Source: Massospora cicadina (lineage: Eukaryota; Entomophthoromycota; Entomophthoromycetes; Entomophthorales; Entomophthoraceae). From it: a stretch of 64,000 bases of DNA. Position 1 is the stretch's first letter; each line of letters starts with the position of its first letter. Below the pieces are notes generated by a model, which was given only the letters and a program-made list of their open reading frames with translations, was not told the DNA's origin and did not search any database. The translations under genes were made by a program, and so were the position numbers. The stretch is from positions 1 through 64,000 of the forward strand of contig JAKSZP010009259.1 in assembly GCA_022478985.1 (NCBI GenBank), in the 5' to 3' direction. Shown piece after piece: positions 29,246-40,126 of this stretch.

Positions 29246-30161
29246 CATCCCCCTCTTGCCTAGATTTCCAGCAAGAAAAGGATTGGGTCAGGAGAACACC
29301 ACTTTGGACACTTGGTCAAATACTTCATTTGTTCAAGTGGAGTATGATCATTCAGTACTCAACACTGCTCAGGACGACCTTCAGCATTTGGCTCTCTTCC
29401 TCTTCCTCCTTGCTACTGCCTCTCAGAGTGCGGTTCCCACAACCTTCTGCCATACTGGGCTGATTAATTTATTCATGACAATATCAATCCTTGGATTTAG
29501 TTTTCCCCCATCAAGGCATATGACACACTGTCATATTCAGGACTCTTGGTCTGGCGTCCTCAATTTCCTGATTTTCTCCTCGTCCTCAACAGGAGATTCT
29601 TGCCATCAATGTTTATATTATGGCACAAGTAAGAATGCTAATTTATATTTGACTGTATTATTTTCTTGTAATAACCTTTTGGCTCATATAATTCTTAATT
29701 CTTCTCTGAAGAGCTTATCCCATTATTCTTGTGATTAATTTCTCTGAAATTAGAGCTTAAATGATTTCAGAGTGCATAATGTCGACTATCATAGAATTCT
29801 GACATCCTCCCTCTTGTCCAGCTCATATCTCGAATTCAGAGTCTTGGTACCAACAACTGCTTAATAGCATGTCTGGTAAAGATTTTCAGTTCTTCCAGAT
29901 AATGAGTTGATCTGTGCACTAGAACCTCTTCTATGGTCCTACCAGGACTCATACTCCCAGTCAAGTACCCATGGCCAGTCCTTCCATAGAATTACTGGAA
30001 ATGGTAACCAACCCTGATGAAACTAGGTTAGCAATTTTCTCAAATGACTCATGACCAATCCTTCCTCTGTTGTCAATTTTCAAGTTAGATTTTGAAGCTC
30101 TTCTGGATTCAGCTCCAAAGCAGATTCTCCTACCATCATCATCATTGAAACTCCTAAAGCA

Positions 30162-30660
30162 ATGCACTCCACTCTCAATTGTTTGTTCCTCACTAGAGTG
30201 GGTTTGCTTCCAGAGTTCCTCTTCCAACCCAGTCAATATCACAAGCTAGATGTTTTGGCCAACAAACTAGCCATTGGAAACAACAAACATTTCAAACTCC
30301 CCTATGCAGAATTAAGGGCCCAAGTAACTGCGGCTTTGTCCATAGCTCTGAACTCCTCCAATCTCAAAAACATCCTAGATCAAGATGTTGCATCCTATGC
30401 TCTTCGCTTTGATGGCCAAGTTCTTTGAAGTTGGGCCATGAAGCTTCCAGCCTCTCCAGCCTCTCCTTGGTTTCATAGCTCATTCTGTTTCAGCTTCTGA
30501 GAAACTCATAGTCATCATCTACAGGATGCCATTCGCTCCTTGTTTGACTATCTCATTTCTGGTGCATCCCATCGGTATCTTCCACTAATGGCTTTAATAA
30601 GGGAATGATTTGGCAACCCCCACCTAGTATCCCTTGCTTAATCCTGGCCCATATGGCCAG
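30162..30660 (+). pseudogene. Unrecognised antisense coding-like frame in B2
   Basis: 88 open codons to 30428, then same-strand peptide-like continuation with stops. Alternating polar/hydrophobic pattern, Asn/Leu/Ala-rich, no motif that I recognise. It opposes B2 transcription. Low confidence that it was ever a gene. Confidence 0.25.
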
Positions 30661-31130
30661 TGTTCCTGACAAAGCCTGTTAGCAAGCACTTAAGATTAAG
30701 CTTCCAGCTCCAGTGTCATATTGGGATTACTTAGAGTTATATGCCAACTGCCAACTGCCTCTTCTTGTTCTGTTGCTTCCCTCCCCAATCCAGGGTATTG
30801 CATTTGGTATGTTCTAAATTTTCACTTCTCTTCACTTAGTCACTTTCTCGCAGGGATCATCATCTGCTCAACAAACTTGGTTTTGAGTAGGTCTAGCCCT
30901 CAATAGCATCTGATTTCACGTAGATTTTTATGGGTTGTTTACTCCTATTGAGATCCATACGCCCTCCCCAAGAGAAAACTTAGTCGGAATCATCCCTGAG
31001 TCTAGGATAATCAGTAGATAAAATAAAAATTATAAAAATATATCTTTTTCTATACGTTTTTAATAATTTTTTCCAATATTTTAAATCTTTTCTTTTGTCT
31101 TCTTTATTTATGGGACTTGACCTTTTTTCA

Positions 31131-31316
31131 GTTCAGCGGTCCTTTTTTTAATTTATTCCCCCAAACTGGTTCCTAAGTGTACTTAGACCTACCAGTTTTC
31201 TATGGTGCAGAGATCTTACTTTTTAAGACTTAACCATCTAGTTTGGTTCAGCGGTCCTTTTTGGACTTATCCAAATCATTAGGACATAATCAACTTAATG
31301 GTTAAGCAGTCCTTTG
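31131..31316. repeat. Three copies of a 15-17 bp motif in B2
   Basis: gttcagcggtccttt at 31131-31145 and 31246-31260, and a variant gttaagcagtccttt at 31302-31316, in AT-rich sequence just downstream (minus sense) of integrase. Function unknown. Confidence 0.5.
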
Positions 31317-31540
31317 GGAACTCTTTTTTTATTATTTTTTTATCAATCTATTGCTTTAAATACTTAGCATGGACTCAATTCACTATCCTTCCATCCAAGA
31401 TGTCCTTGATGGAGTAGGCATCCATTGCCATCTTGGCAATAATCTTGTATGGACCCAACCACAACGCATCCAAATTGTTTCTTCTCCTTAAACCATGAAT
31501 ATCACAATAGGCAACTCTTTTACCTATTCAATATTCTGAT

Positions 31541-32340
31541 AAGGCCAGTCAGTTCTTATCATCCATCATTTTTCCCAAATCTCTTTTCTTTAAAGTCATA
31601 TTAAATGCTTGAAATTGCATTTTGATCAGGATATGTGTCAATTGGTTCAAAAACTGCTCAGCACTCATCCACAATGTTGGTTCCACCACCAAATATAAAA
31701 TTGGCAGCAACGCGGCCTTCCTTCCATATAGCAGCTCAAATAGCATTTTTCCCGTTGCTGTATGATAACTTATATTTTAGGCAAACATCACAAAACTAAG
31801 GTACACTCCCCATGCAGAAGTTCTTCCTGCGACTAGCTTCCTCAGCGTCATAGCCAGCGTCCCATTGACTCGTTCTACCAGACCGTTCATCTCTGGCTGG
31901 TAGGGTACAGACATGGCTCCTCAGATCCACATTATTTCATTCACTTATGGGATTCTATGAGACGTGAAATTCACTTCATTGTTGCTCAGCAGGACCTGCG
32001 GGCATCCATGTTGGTATACTACTTGATATAGGATAAACTTTGCAGTGCTTGTAACATTCACTTTTGCCAGGGCCTTCATCTCAACCCATCTCATCAGATG
32101 GTCAATTGCAACTATGATGTACTTGACTCCCCCTGTGCTCATTATCAGTGGCCCCATCACATTAATGGACACCATATGCCAAGCAAATCCAGGGCTGACC
32201 AGTCAGTATCCAGTCATATTCTTGTGCAGCTTGTGAAACTGGCATTCCACACAGCAAGCCAGATAGTCTGCAACATCGTAGTTGATGGAACCCAGTAGTA
32301 CTGGCAATTATATTGATCATTTTTCTCAGGCTACATGCCT
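31541..32340 (-). pseudogene. Integrase (B2)
   Basis: 31945-32175: 'MVSINVMGPLIMSTGGVKYI', 'VAIDHLMRWVE' (first Asp), 'LLSNNEVNF' (second Asp lost; SDNGxNF expected). About 31860-31890: 'MNGLVERVNGTLA' keeps Glu. 31549-31746 is downstream ('FELLYGRKAALLP'). The zinc finger is decayed near 32220-32330. No chromodomain seen. Confidence 0.82.
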
Positions 32341-32599
32341 GAAAACCTTATGAGTGGCTTGAACAATAGCTGTTCATATTGATGGCTTTGGGAATAGTAA
32401 TTGATTTCCATTAATCATCTCGTAAACTTGTCAATCCATGGTATCAGTGTTTTCCATCACTTTTCAAAGTGCTCCTTGGATTTCTCAGGGCTCATTCCCA
32501 ATTTCTCTGTTAACCATTCTCTGGAATAGCTCATCTTCCTGCTGGTATACCACCTGGACCATTGGTAATTGCAATAAGCCATCTGCATTCTGATGAGAA

Positions 32600-33165
32600 G
32601 CCCCAGCTCAGTGGACTATCTCACAATCATAATCCTGTAACTTTAGTGCCATTGGGCCAGTCATCTTTCTGGTTCTCACAAATTGTGCAGCCAACGCAAT
32701 GAGGAGTGGTCCGTTACCACTTTGAAGTGCATTCCATGGATATACACCAGAAACTGTTTGCAGGCGTAAATGACTGCAAGACATTCACGCTAAGTTATGG
32801 TGTATTTCCTCTCAGCATCTGAGAGTGTCCAGCTCACATATGCCACCTGATGCTTGTCCCCAAGTTCATCTACTTGAAAAAAGATGGCGCTAATTGTTGT
32901 CAACGGAGCATCAGTTTGTAAAATAAATTATTGATCAAAGTTTAGATATTTCAAAATTGGAGAATCTATTAAGTACTGGCATAATTCATCAAAGGATCTC
33001 TGGGATTCTTCACTCCATATGAATCCTTTTTTAGATCCTTTAATAAAAGGAAGAGGGCTCACCAATTCTTGCAAAATTCTGAATGAATCTTCTATAGTAC
33101 CTATCATTTCAAGGAACACTTGGATATATCAGTCACTCTTTGGTAGAGCCATTTGCTCTATGGCT
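32600..33165 (-). pseudogene. RT connection and RNase H (B2)
   Basis: 32928-33119 covers the connection ('LVSPLPFIKGSKKGFIWSEE', 'QRSFDELCQYLIDSPIL'). The RNase H proper (32600-32927) is broken but shows an equivalent of 'HQVAYVSWTLSDAERKYT' and the ECLAVIYA segment. 32340-32600 is the linker to IN, containing only short pieces. Confidence 0.75.
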
Positions 33166-33173
33166 TCAATCTT

Positions 33174-33990
33174 CTAGACTTGCAGCTGCAGTCCACTAGA
33201 GCTGATTATGAATACCAGATATTCTAACTCTTTCTTGAAGAAGTGGCACTTCCTCAGCTTAATCTTCAGGTTGGCAATGGATAGTCTCTTAAACACTTCC
33301 TCCAAGTGGTGCAAATGGTCAGCAAACGTCCTACTGAACGCATTTATATCATCCAAGTATACCAGGATGCTTGACAGCTTCAAGTCATTACGTATGGCGC
33401 CCATGGCCCTCTGGAACGTCTCAGGTGCATTGCACAGACCCTTGGGCCTCTTCATCAGTTGGTAAAGCCCCTGTACAGTGATAATCGCGCATTTATCTTG
33501 GTCTTCTCTTGGCAAATCAATTTGCCAATATCCCAATATTAGATCTGTCATGGAAAAATACTTTGCTTCTCCCAATCAATTTAGTGCATCATTGATTCTT
33601 GGTAGTGGGTACCAATACTTCTTCATAACCTTGTTCAGCTTCCAATAATTGATTACCACCATATTAGAGCCATCCTTCTTCTTCGCAATAAGGATAGGAC
33701 TCACCCAGGGACATGATAATGGAACTAGAAGCCTATGCTTCACTAGTTTGCTGATTTCTTCCTCTACTACCACTTTGGCCACCTTTGACCATTAAATCGG
33801 TCTCATCCTGATTAACAATTTTTCCCCAGTATCAACCTTGTAGATGACATATTTTGCGCATCCCAAATCATGGTCATCCTGGTAAAATACTTCCTGATAC
33901 TTGTCAAATAATTTGAGCACCTCCTCCTGCTGTCTGTTTATCAGATCAGCGAGTTTCTCTTTATTGACCAATAGATTGATACTCTTGGTT
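33174..33990 (-). pseudogene. Reverse transcriptase (B2)
   Basis: 33576-33782: 'HRLLVPLSCPWVSPILIAKK', 'DGSNMVVINYWKLNKVMKKY', 'WYPLPRIND'. 33174-33575: 'EAKYFSMTDLILGYWQIDL', 'GLCNAPETFQRAMGAI', catalytic 'ILVYLDDINAFS', 'LKIKLRKCHFFKKELEYL'. Only one stop lies between the two frames, so this is among the best-preserved RTs here. Confidence 0.88.
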
Positions 33991-34519
33991 ACCCTGCTGG
34001 TAATCCCATTTCATTGAGGGTCCCAAAATCGTGGAATTACCTCAAAAAAGCCATCATGATTAGGTAAAATCTGATGATTTGATTTCTTCTCGCTCTTACC
34101 ACTTTTTCACTAAAATTCCAGTTGAAACTTGAATTTCTTCATGTCCTGGCATAATTCTTCCAGGAGCCATCCAAGGCTCTACTCTGGACTTCTTCCAGGG
34201 TCTTCTGACTTCTCCATTCAGCAGCTCTGGTATCTCCAATGTCAACCCCATGTAGACTATTATTTGTGATCCTAGTAATATGGTTCTTGCATTCTTGATC
34301 CTCAGCGGAATTCCCCAATTTTCTAGGATTTTTGTCAGCATTTCTCGTCACATTTGGCCAACTAGTTGGTATAAAATTAGTACAATACTATCATTTTAGA
34401 TCAGGATGACGAAGTTAATTCTTCTATTCAGTGGAGCTTCCCCATCCTTCTGATAAACCAATGGTAACGTCTGACCCAATATGTTAACATATTATCCTTG
34501 AAGTTAAAATTAACTGCAT

Positions 34520-35100
34520 ATTTTTGTATAAACTCTACTATGATCAGAATATTATAATTTTGGTTGTCCAAAACTATTGCTGGAGCGGATACCACCAAAG
34601 ATCCTAATTGAAGTGGTAGGGTGCTATACGCTCCACATGAGATGGTGGTATTCAGCCTGGCTGTCCCATATTCTTTTTTGTGTTCTAAATCGATGAGATC
34701 TTCATCCTCTTCACCAGCTTGGTTGAAACAATATTAGTGGCACTACACTGTCAACAATTCCCTCACGCATACTCAAGTTCACTAGTATATCTATATATGT
34801 ACACTTGGAGTATTGCAAAATAGTATTTACTGAGTGTATAGCAGCATTATTAGCTGAATCGAGGGTGTGAATTATTTGCACCAATAAATCAAGAACTGAT
34901 TCCTTGATCATGCTAAGGAGGATTGACAGGTTTACCTCATTTAATCTGACTTTGGTCAACTCTTATGGATTATCTACAGCTCAAATCTTGTCCACCAGTT
35001 GTCATGCATATGGCCAAGCAACTTCCTTAATTATCTCAGGTTCAATCCTCTTCACTCCAGATCTTGTTACTGCATTTACATCCAAATTGACTACTTGATA
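34520..35100 (-). pseudogene. Aspartic protease region (B2)
   Basis: 34711-34959 leads to 'GIVDSVVPLIL' (DSG expected), and about 34540-34620 reads 'LVVSAPAIVLDNQNYNILI', equivalent to the 'VSAPAVVLDNNCYDLLLG' block of B1. Frameshift between. 33991-34519 is the PR-RT spacer with broken frames. Confidence 0.65.
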
Positions 35101-36500
35101 TAACTGGTCCTGTGCATCTTCATCCACAAACAGATCACTGATGTCAATTTCGTTGTGCATAATATTAGGAGGAACAGGTTTTCTTCAGCTCTAGAATGTT
35201 CCCCATCTAGGCCGTGGGCCCTTTTCCCAACTCCTATGCAGGTTTAGACTCTTTCACTTGGACCATGTTAATCGGATCTTTAGGTTTATTGCAGTGCACA
35301 GTGAAATGTCTTTTTCTTTTGCACTGATAACAGACTTTACCCTTATTATTGATCCGTTTAAAGTCTTTGGGCTTATTTCCTAGAACGGTTTGAATAAACA
35401 GCTCTTTAGCTCCCTTGGTCCCCTTTGTGGGATTCAAATTACATACTGTATTTAATTTGAAACTTCTACATGAAGCATTGAAGGTAGCTCCCAATATTTT
35501 CAAATGATCCACCATCTGAGAGGTGATTATCTCCATTGCAAACATAAAAGACATCACATGATGAAAATTGCAATAGGGCCAAAGGGCCACTTGCAGTGCA
35601 ATCCAGGCATTGAAATCATCCAGCACTTTTTTATACCAACCAAAATCTGAAATTCCTGGTAGAAATTATCAGTGAAACTTGATAAGGATTCATCCTTATG
35701 GAATTGAATGCCCATAAATCCTTGCTTGCACTTCAACATGTGCATGAGGCTTCCAAATTCCTTCATAATGACTGCCTTGGCCTCTGAATATGACCAGCTG
35801 TCCCCCTCTAGATGGGGCAACACTAGGTTCTGACAATTGGTATCTAAGCAATTTATAACTGTCAAAGCCTTTTGATGATCACCATATCTGTACATTGTCA
35901 TATTGAATAATTGGAAAAATGCAGGGGCGTTATCCTGATGGAAAGTTGGTAATTTTGGTATCACTTTAAATTCCTCTGAGGTTTCTCTAGCCACCTCTCT
36001 TGGTAAAGCTACTTGCTCACTTGAGGAGTACTTTTGGGCATCATCTCCAGAATAGCTATGAAAGTGGGCAGCATGTTTCTTGGGGTAGTTGTCTTTCCAA
36101 CTGGAGTCCGTGGAGTTCTTTCTTCAGCATCAGTTGCCACATATGGCTCACATTCACATTTGTGAGTCTTCAACTCCTCAACTTGCTTAATCAGCCACTC
36201 TATATCTGCGCTGAATGCTCTTAAATAAATTCAATCTGCTTCACTCTATGTTTTCAAAAATAAGACTCTCAAACTAAAACTCCTTCTTTTTCTTCAATGA
36301 GATTAATTTTCTAAGTAACTCATTTCCAAAACTAGCAACATTCTCATCCCCTTCATTTATATTGGTGACTCTCTCCTCTAAGGCAGCAAATTCTTGATGA
36401 TCCGCCAAGTTCAGGGCGTTCTAGTTAATGGTTGCCAACTCCATCTAAAGTTTTCTTAATTCATCCTTATATGACATTGCATCTTAGTGTCTTACTCAAC
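35101..36500 (-). pseudogene. Gag (B2)
   Basis: 35554-35994 encodes a capsid-like frame ('LPTFHQDNAPAFFQLFNMTM', 'YSEAKAVIMKEFGSL', 'KDESLSSFTDNFYQEFQIL'). 35234-35626 continues in another frame to 'CYQCKRKRHFTVHC', a CX2CX4HX4C zinc knuckle. 36000-36480 is an N-terminal helical region in broken frames. No collagen-like segment, unlike B1 and B3. Confidence 0.8.
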
Positions 36501-36504
36501 TACA

Positions 36505-36522
36505 CCCCTGTAGTGAGCACCA
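36505..36522 (-). other. Primer binding site of B2
   Basis: Two bases inside the 5' LTR on the minus strand: TGGTGCTCACTACAGGGG. First 14 bases identical to the B4 site at 18316. Confidence 0.65.
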
Positions 36523-36524
36523 AG

Positions 36525-37656
36525 CATAAAAATTTAAGGGTTCTTGATTATCTCAGTTGATAACCCCTAAAAAATTAACTTCACAGGTTCAGTGTTATGC
36601 AAATCTCCGCATTGTCTGATAGTAATATGTATTCAATTTGATAATAGTATGTAGACTTACTTTCTGTAGTTGAATAAGCACTAGTACTGGATCCAACGCT
36701 TGACCATTATTTACCTTTGAAATACTTAGATTGTCCTCAATAAGAATTCGTTCCCTTATGCCGCCTAACTCAATCCACGCTCTGATCCTCATTTATGGCT
36801 TATCTCTGGTGAAACACAGTCAGCAGCAATCCCCAATTCAATTCAGCTTCTCTTCTCTGGATCCACGCTAAGATTCTTACTCTTAATTTTAAAGAGTCTC
36901 CTAATTAAAGCACACATCAATAATTTCCTTGAGAAAGAATAGTATTCAAAATGAATTCTGGTATGATACTAATTACTGGTACTAGTGTATATGTCTATGT
37001 GTGTGTTTATTGAATGAATTCTTAGGAAAATTTATAGTGGGAATTTACAAACCATTTTCTTGATTGGCACCTCATTGATAAAACGGCAGCTGTTGCCATT
37101 GAATTACCCATCATCGTCTCATCAGAGATGGTCTTCCCTATCCTGGTTAGGATTCTATCATAGGACATCCTTGAGCCCTAAAACAGATAGAGTCAGAAAA
37201 TGTGTCCCTAACGTTTTCCTCTTGATCCCAGCAAACCAACCTTACTTGGCAAGCGACCTGCTTAGGTAATGGGACTTAAAACCCATTAAGGCAGGTTGCA
37301 AACCAACTGATCGATTTGCTAGTTCAGATGGCATCACTTGCCTCACAACTTGATCCTGAAAATTTCCAATTGGTCAGTGATGAAACCTGACTAATCCCAA
37401 TTAGTACATCAGATAGTTAATCATAGATCAACTATCAAATGCCCATATTTTTTGGAAACTCTGCCCTTAAGATCCTAATTATTCACTAAGATTGATCCCT
37501 GATGGATCTAACCCAGGCGAATTACCTAAAATCTCCCAAACATTGTTACCCTGAAATCAGGGCCAGCCAATATACAATTTACCTTGCTATGGGGAATTAT
37601 CTCCTAGTGACCTCTGGTAGTTTAATCAGCTGGGATTATGGGCAAAAATTCTAACA
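36525..37656 (-). repeat. B2 5' LTR
   Basis: 1132 bp; pairs with 28116-29245. Outer end (plus strand) ...aaaaattctaaca, then TSD GGTGA. The inner end is eroded. The two LTRs differ at many sites, so the insertion is old. Confidence 0.87.
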
Positions 37657-37890
37657 GGTGATCTCAGGTTCACAAGCACGGTAGCTCATATTGAATAAAA
37701 CTTGGTACACTCCTCAACTCCCAACAACATGCAAAAGACTTAGAAGCAGTTGTGGCGGCTTTATAAGGCGGGCCTATTTGTTAAACCTTCAAAATGCAAG
37801 TCATATCAGGAGGGAGTCGCATTTTTAGGCAATCTCATCTTAAAAGGATGGGTATACCATTCCCCCTAATAAGTTAGACGCCATCTGCAT
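37657..37890 (+). pseudogene. RT 3' part of A2
   Basis: Resumes after the B2 TSD copy (37657-37661) with 'GDLRFT' and continues with decayed HIDD ('VAHIE'), 'QHAKDLEAV', 'KPSKCKSYQEG' and 'FLGNLILK' in shifting frames. The catalytic YxDD is damaged. Completes the RT split by B1 and B2. Confidence 0.8.
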
Positions 37891-38480
37891 GTGGCCCACT
37901 CCAATGACCCAAAAGCAATTAAGAAGCTTCTTGGGCACCATAATTTTTTAAAAAAATTGTATCCTGACTTATCCCATTTAGCAATATACCTCATCCACGA
38001 ATGGGTAATAATGTCTTATATTGTTGGACGCCTGAGTGCAGGCTGGCGTTTGTGTCAATTAAAGATAAGATCTTGTCTTACCCTATCCTGAAACATGTGG
38101 ACCCCTCTAAGCCCTATGTTGTTGCATGTGATGCATCATCTGCTGCAGTGGGGGCTGTATTGCTTCAGGAGCATGAGAGGTTAGAACACCCTGTTGCTTA
38201 CTTTTCCTGAAAGTTTTCTCTTACAGAGCAGTCTTGGGCCATCTATGATAAGAAGCTGGCAGCCATGGCATGAGCTCTGACCCACTGGCGGTATCTTTTG
38301 CAGGGTGCTCAACATGAGTTAACAGTGTGAATGTATTATCAAGCCCTTCTCTACTTCTGCAAGCCACAGAAGTTGGCACATAGGCAAGCTCAAACCTACC
38401 AGGATTTGTTTAGCTTTAACTTTATACATAAGTTTCTGAAAGGAGCGTTGAATGTTCTTCCCAACTTCTTAAGTCATAAC
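37891..38480 (+). pseudogene. RNase H (A2)
   Basis: 37891-38091 gives the connection ('KAIKKLLGHHNFLKKLYPDL'); 38001-38210 gives 'DPSKPYVVACDASSAAVGAV' and 'LEHPVAYFS'; then 'QSWAIYDKKLAAMA' with Glu to Lys, and 'YQALLYFCKPQKLAH' where the third Asp is Tyr ('MYYQ' for MDHQ). Confidence 0.82.
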
Positions 38481-39835
38481 CCCGCATATTGTCCTGTAGA
38501 TCCAGATGAGGCGGATCTAGTTACTGTTATCACTCACACCCAAAACTTATCCATCATCCCTCCCAGGGTTTTGACAATGGACTTAAGACCAGATGCACCC
38601 CTAATCTCCCAAGTTTTGGAAGCTTAAATGGCCTGTTCCAAAGGGGTGGACCTTTTTAAGAAATTGTCCCCTCCTGCATCTAGACATTCCTTGTATTCCC
38701 TAGATGAGGGCCTCATTCAATTTTGGTTAAGAGTTTAGTTTCTTCCCCTTCTTTGAGCTGAAGTGATTTAGGCTCACCATGATCCTCCCGCAGTTGGACA
38801 CCCTGGGAACAAGAAGTGTCTTAATTTGATAAAGTATACCTATAACCGGGTAGGTTTGCCAAAATATGTACTGGCATGGGTTTCAGATTTCATCAATTGT
38901 GCTCATGTCAAGTTGGATCACTTGGGCAATAAAGGCATTCTTCATCCCTTACAAAAAGAAGAGGGTCCATGGATATTGGTGTCCATGGACTTTATTGTTG
39001 AACTTCCCAGTTCCAATGGGTTTACCACAATGATGGTGGTGGTCGACCATTTCACAAAATTCACCCTCTTTATCCCATGTTCCTCTGCTATCAATTACGA
39101 GGATACTGATTATGATTTTGTGTACCATGTGTTTGCAATGTTTGGTCTCTCACGGGAGATTGTTAGTGACTGAGGGCCTCAATTCACAGCACGATTATGG
39201 AATGAGCTCTTGGTGATGTTGAAGATTATGCCCTGCTATTCCACTGCATACCACCCCCAATCCAATGGCCAAACTGAATGGGTAAATTAGATCCTAGAGA
39301 AGTATCTGCGCTGTTACGCTGCTGCTACTCAGGATACCTGGGCTGATGATCTCCCCCTTGCTCAGATTGCATATAAGAATGGAACACATGCCTCCACTGG
39401 ATTCTCTCCATATGAAGCGACCTTGGGGTACAAATCCTCATTCTCAATTGGTCTGTGCCTTCACCCAGAGGTACCAGCTGCTTCCAATCATGCCCATCAT
39501 ATCCAGGAAACGCAGCCCTTAGTTTAGGAGCATCTCACTAAGGCCATAAGTGACTATAAATGGTTAATAGATCAGAAGCAGCTCCTGGCTCATGACATCA
39601 AGGTCAAGTTCATATTCCATGCTCAATATGCGCTATTTATGGATGTAGGTGCCCTCACGTAAGTTTTCAAGAAAACGCTTGGGTCCCCGCTTGGTGGAGG
39701 AAGATTTAGGGAATGGTGCTTTCTGGTTAAAATTGCCACCCCACTCGAAGCAACACTCAGATTTTCTTGTATCTCAGTTATCCCAATTAAGAGAGCAATT
39801 CTCTCAAATCCAGTGCCTATTATGATTGAGGATGT
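38440..39835 (+). pseudogene. Integrase (A2)
   Basis: 38331-38627 includes 'ALNVLPNFLSHNPAYCPVDP' (RNase H/IN linker). Zinc finger around 38775-38910 ('HHDPPAVGHPGNKKC'; CxxC damaged to 'INCAH'). Core 38826-39173: 'SMDFIVELPSSNGF', 'REIVSD' then a stop, '[12 protein letters not shown]', '[13 protein letters not shown]' with Glu kept. C-terminal part 39330-39830 ('STGFSPYEATLGY'). Confidence 0.85.
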
Positions 39836-40030
39836 GGAGGAGGCTGAAGTGGAGGGCACCTTTGCTTCCCACAAATCATATCAATCAGTTTAATATCTTG
39901 TTGCTTGGAAAGGCTATTGGGCCTACAAGAACAGTCGGACCAGGGCTTGAGATTATGCAAACGGCTCTGAGTTTGTCAAGGCTTTACACGCCTCCCATCC
40001 AGATGCTCCTCGTCATCCCCAAAAGTGCAG
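39836..40030 (+). pseudogene. Chromodomain (A2)
   Basis: 'EAEVEGTFASHKSYQSV', stop, 'YLVAWKGYWAYKNSRTRA', stop, 'DYANGSEFVKALHASHPDAP'. Complete length, with two stops. The shifted frame 39826-40131 is a shadow. Confidence 0.82.
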
Positions 40031-40111
40031 CTTTAATGGTAATCAAAGTACCTAAAGACCACGAAAATTGGTTCTCACGCAGATTTCCTGGTGGTGGTCT
40101 TTCCCTTTGGC

Positions 40112-40126
40112 AAAAGGAAAGGGTAA
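40112..40126 (+). other. Polypurine tract (A2)
   Basis: aaaaggaaagggtaa immediately before the 3' LTR TG at 40127. Confidence 0.85.

Larger units (their letters stand above)
29246..31540. other. Extra 3' region of B2, unknown; plus-strand frames
   Basis: Between the integrase and the PPT lie 2.3 kb without pol similarity. Plus-strand (antisense) frames occur: 29196-29738, 29215-29463 and 30162-30428 ('LANKLAIGNNKHFKLPYAEL', 'NILDQDVASYALRFDGQVL'), with further peptide-like sequence at ~30520-30600 ('DAIRSLFDYLISGASHRYLP'). A minus frame at 29961-30242 overlaps. Some plant Ty3 elements carry antisense ORFs here; whether this is one, or captured DNA, is open. 31020-31370 is AT-rich and noncoding. 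Confidence 0.4.
28116..37656 (-). mobile_element. B2: Ty3/Gypsy element with 1.1 kb LTRs and an extra 3' region
   Basis: 9541 bp, minus strand, flanked by exact TSD GGTGA (28111-28115; 37657-37661). LTRs 28116-29245 (1130 bp) and 36525-37656 (1132 bp). Internal order on the minus strand: PBS, Gag with CCHC, PR, RT, RNase H, IN, then ~2.2 kb without pol homology before the PPT. The extra region distinguishes it from B1. Confidence 0.9.

Noticed and set aside
29196..29463. Start of the plus frames 29196-29738 / 29215-29463 as a gene
   Set aside because: They begin inside the B2 3' LTR and overlap the PPT; low-complexity Ser/Leu composition gives no coding support.
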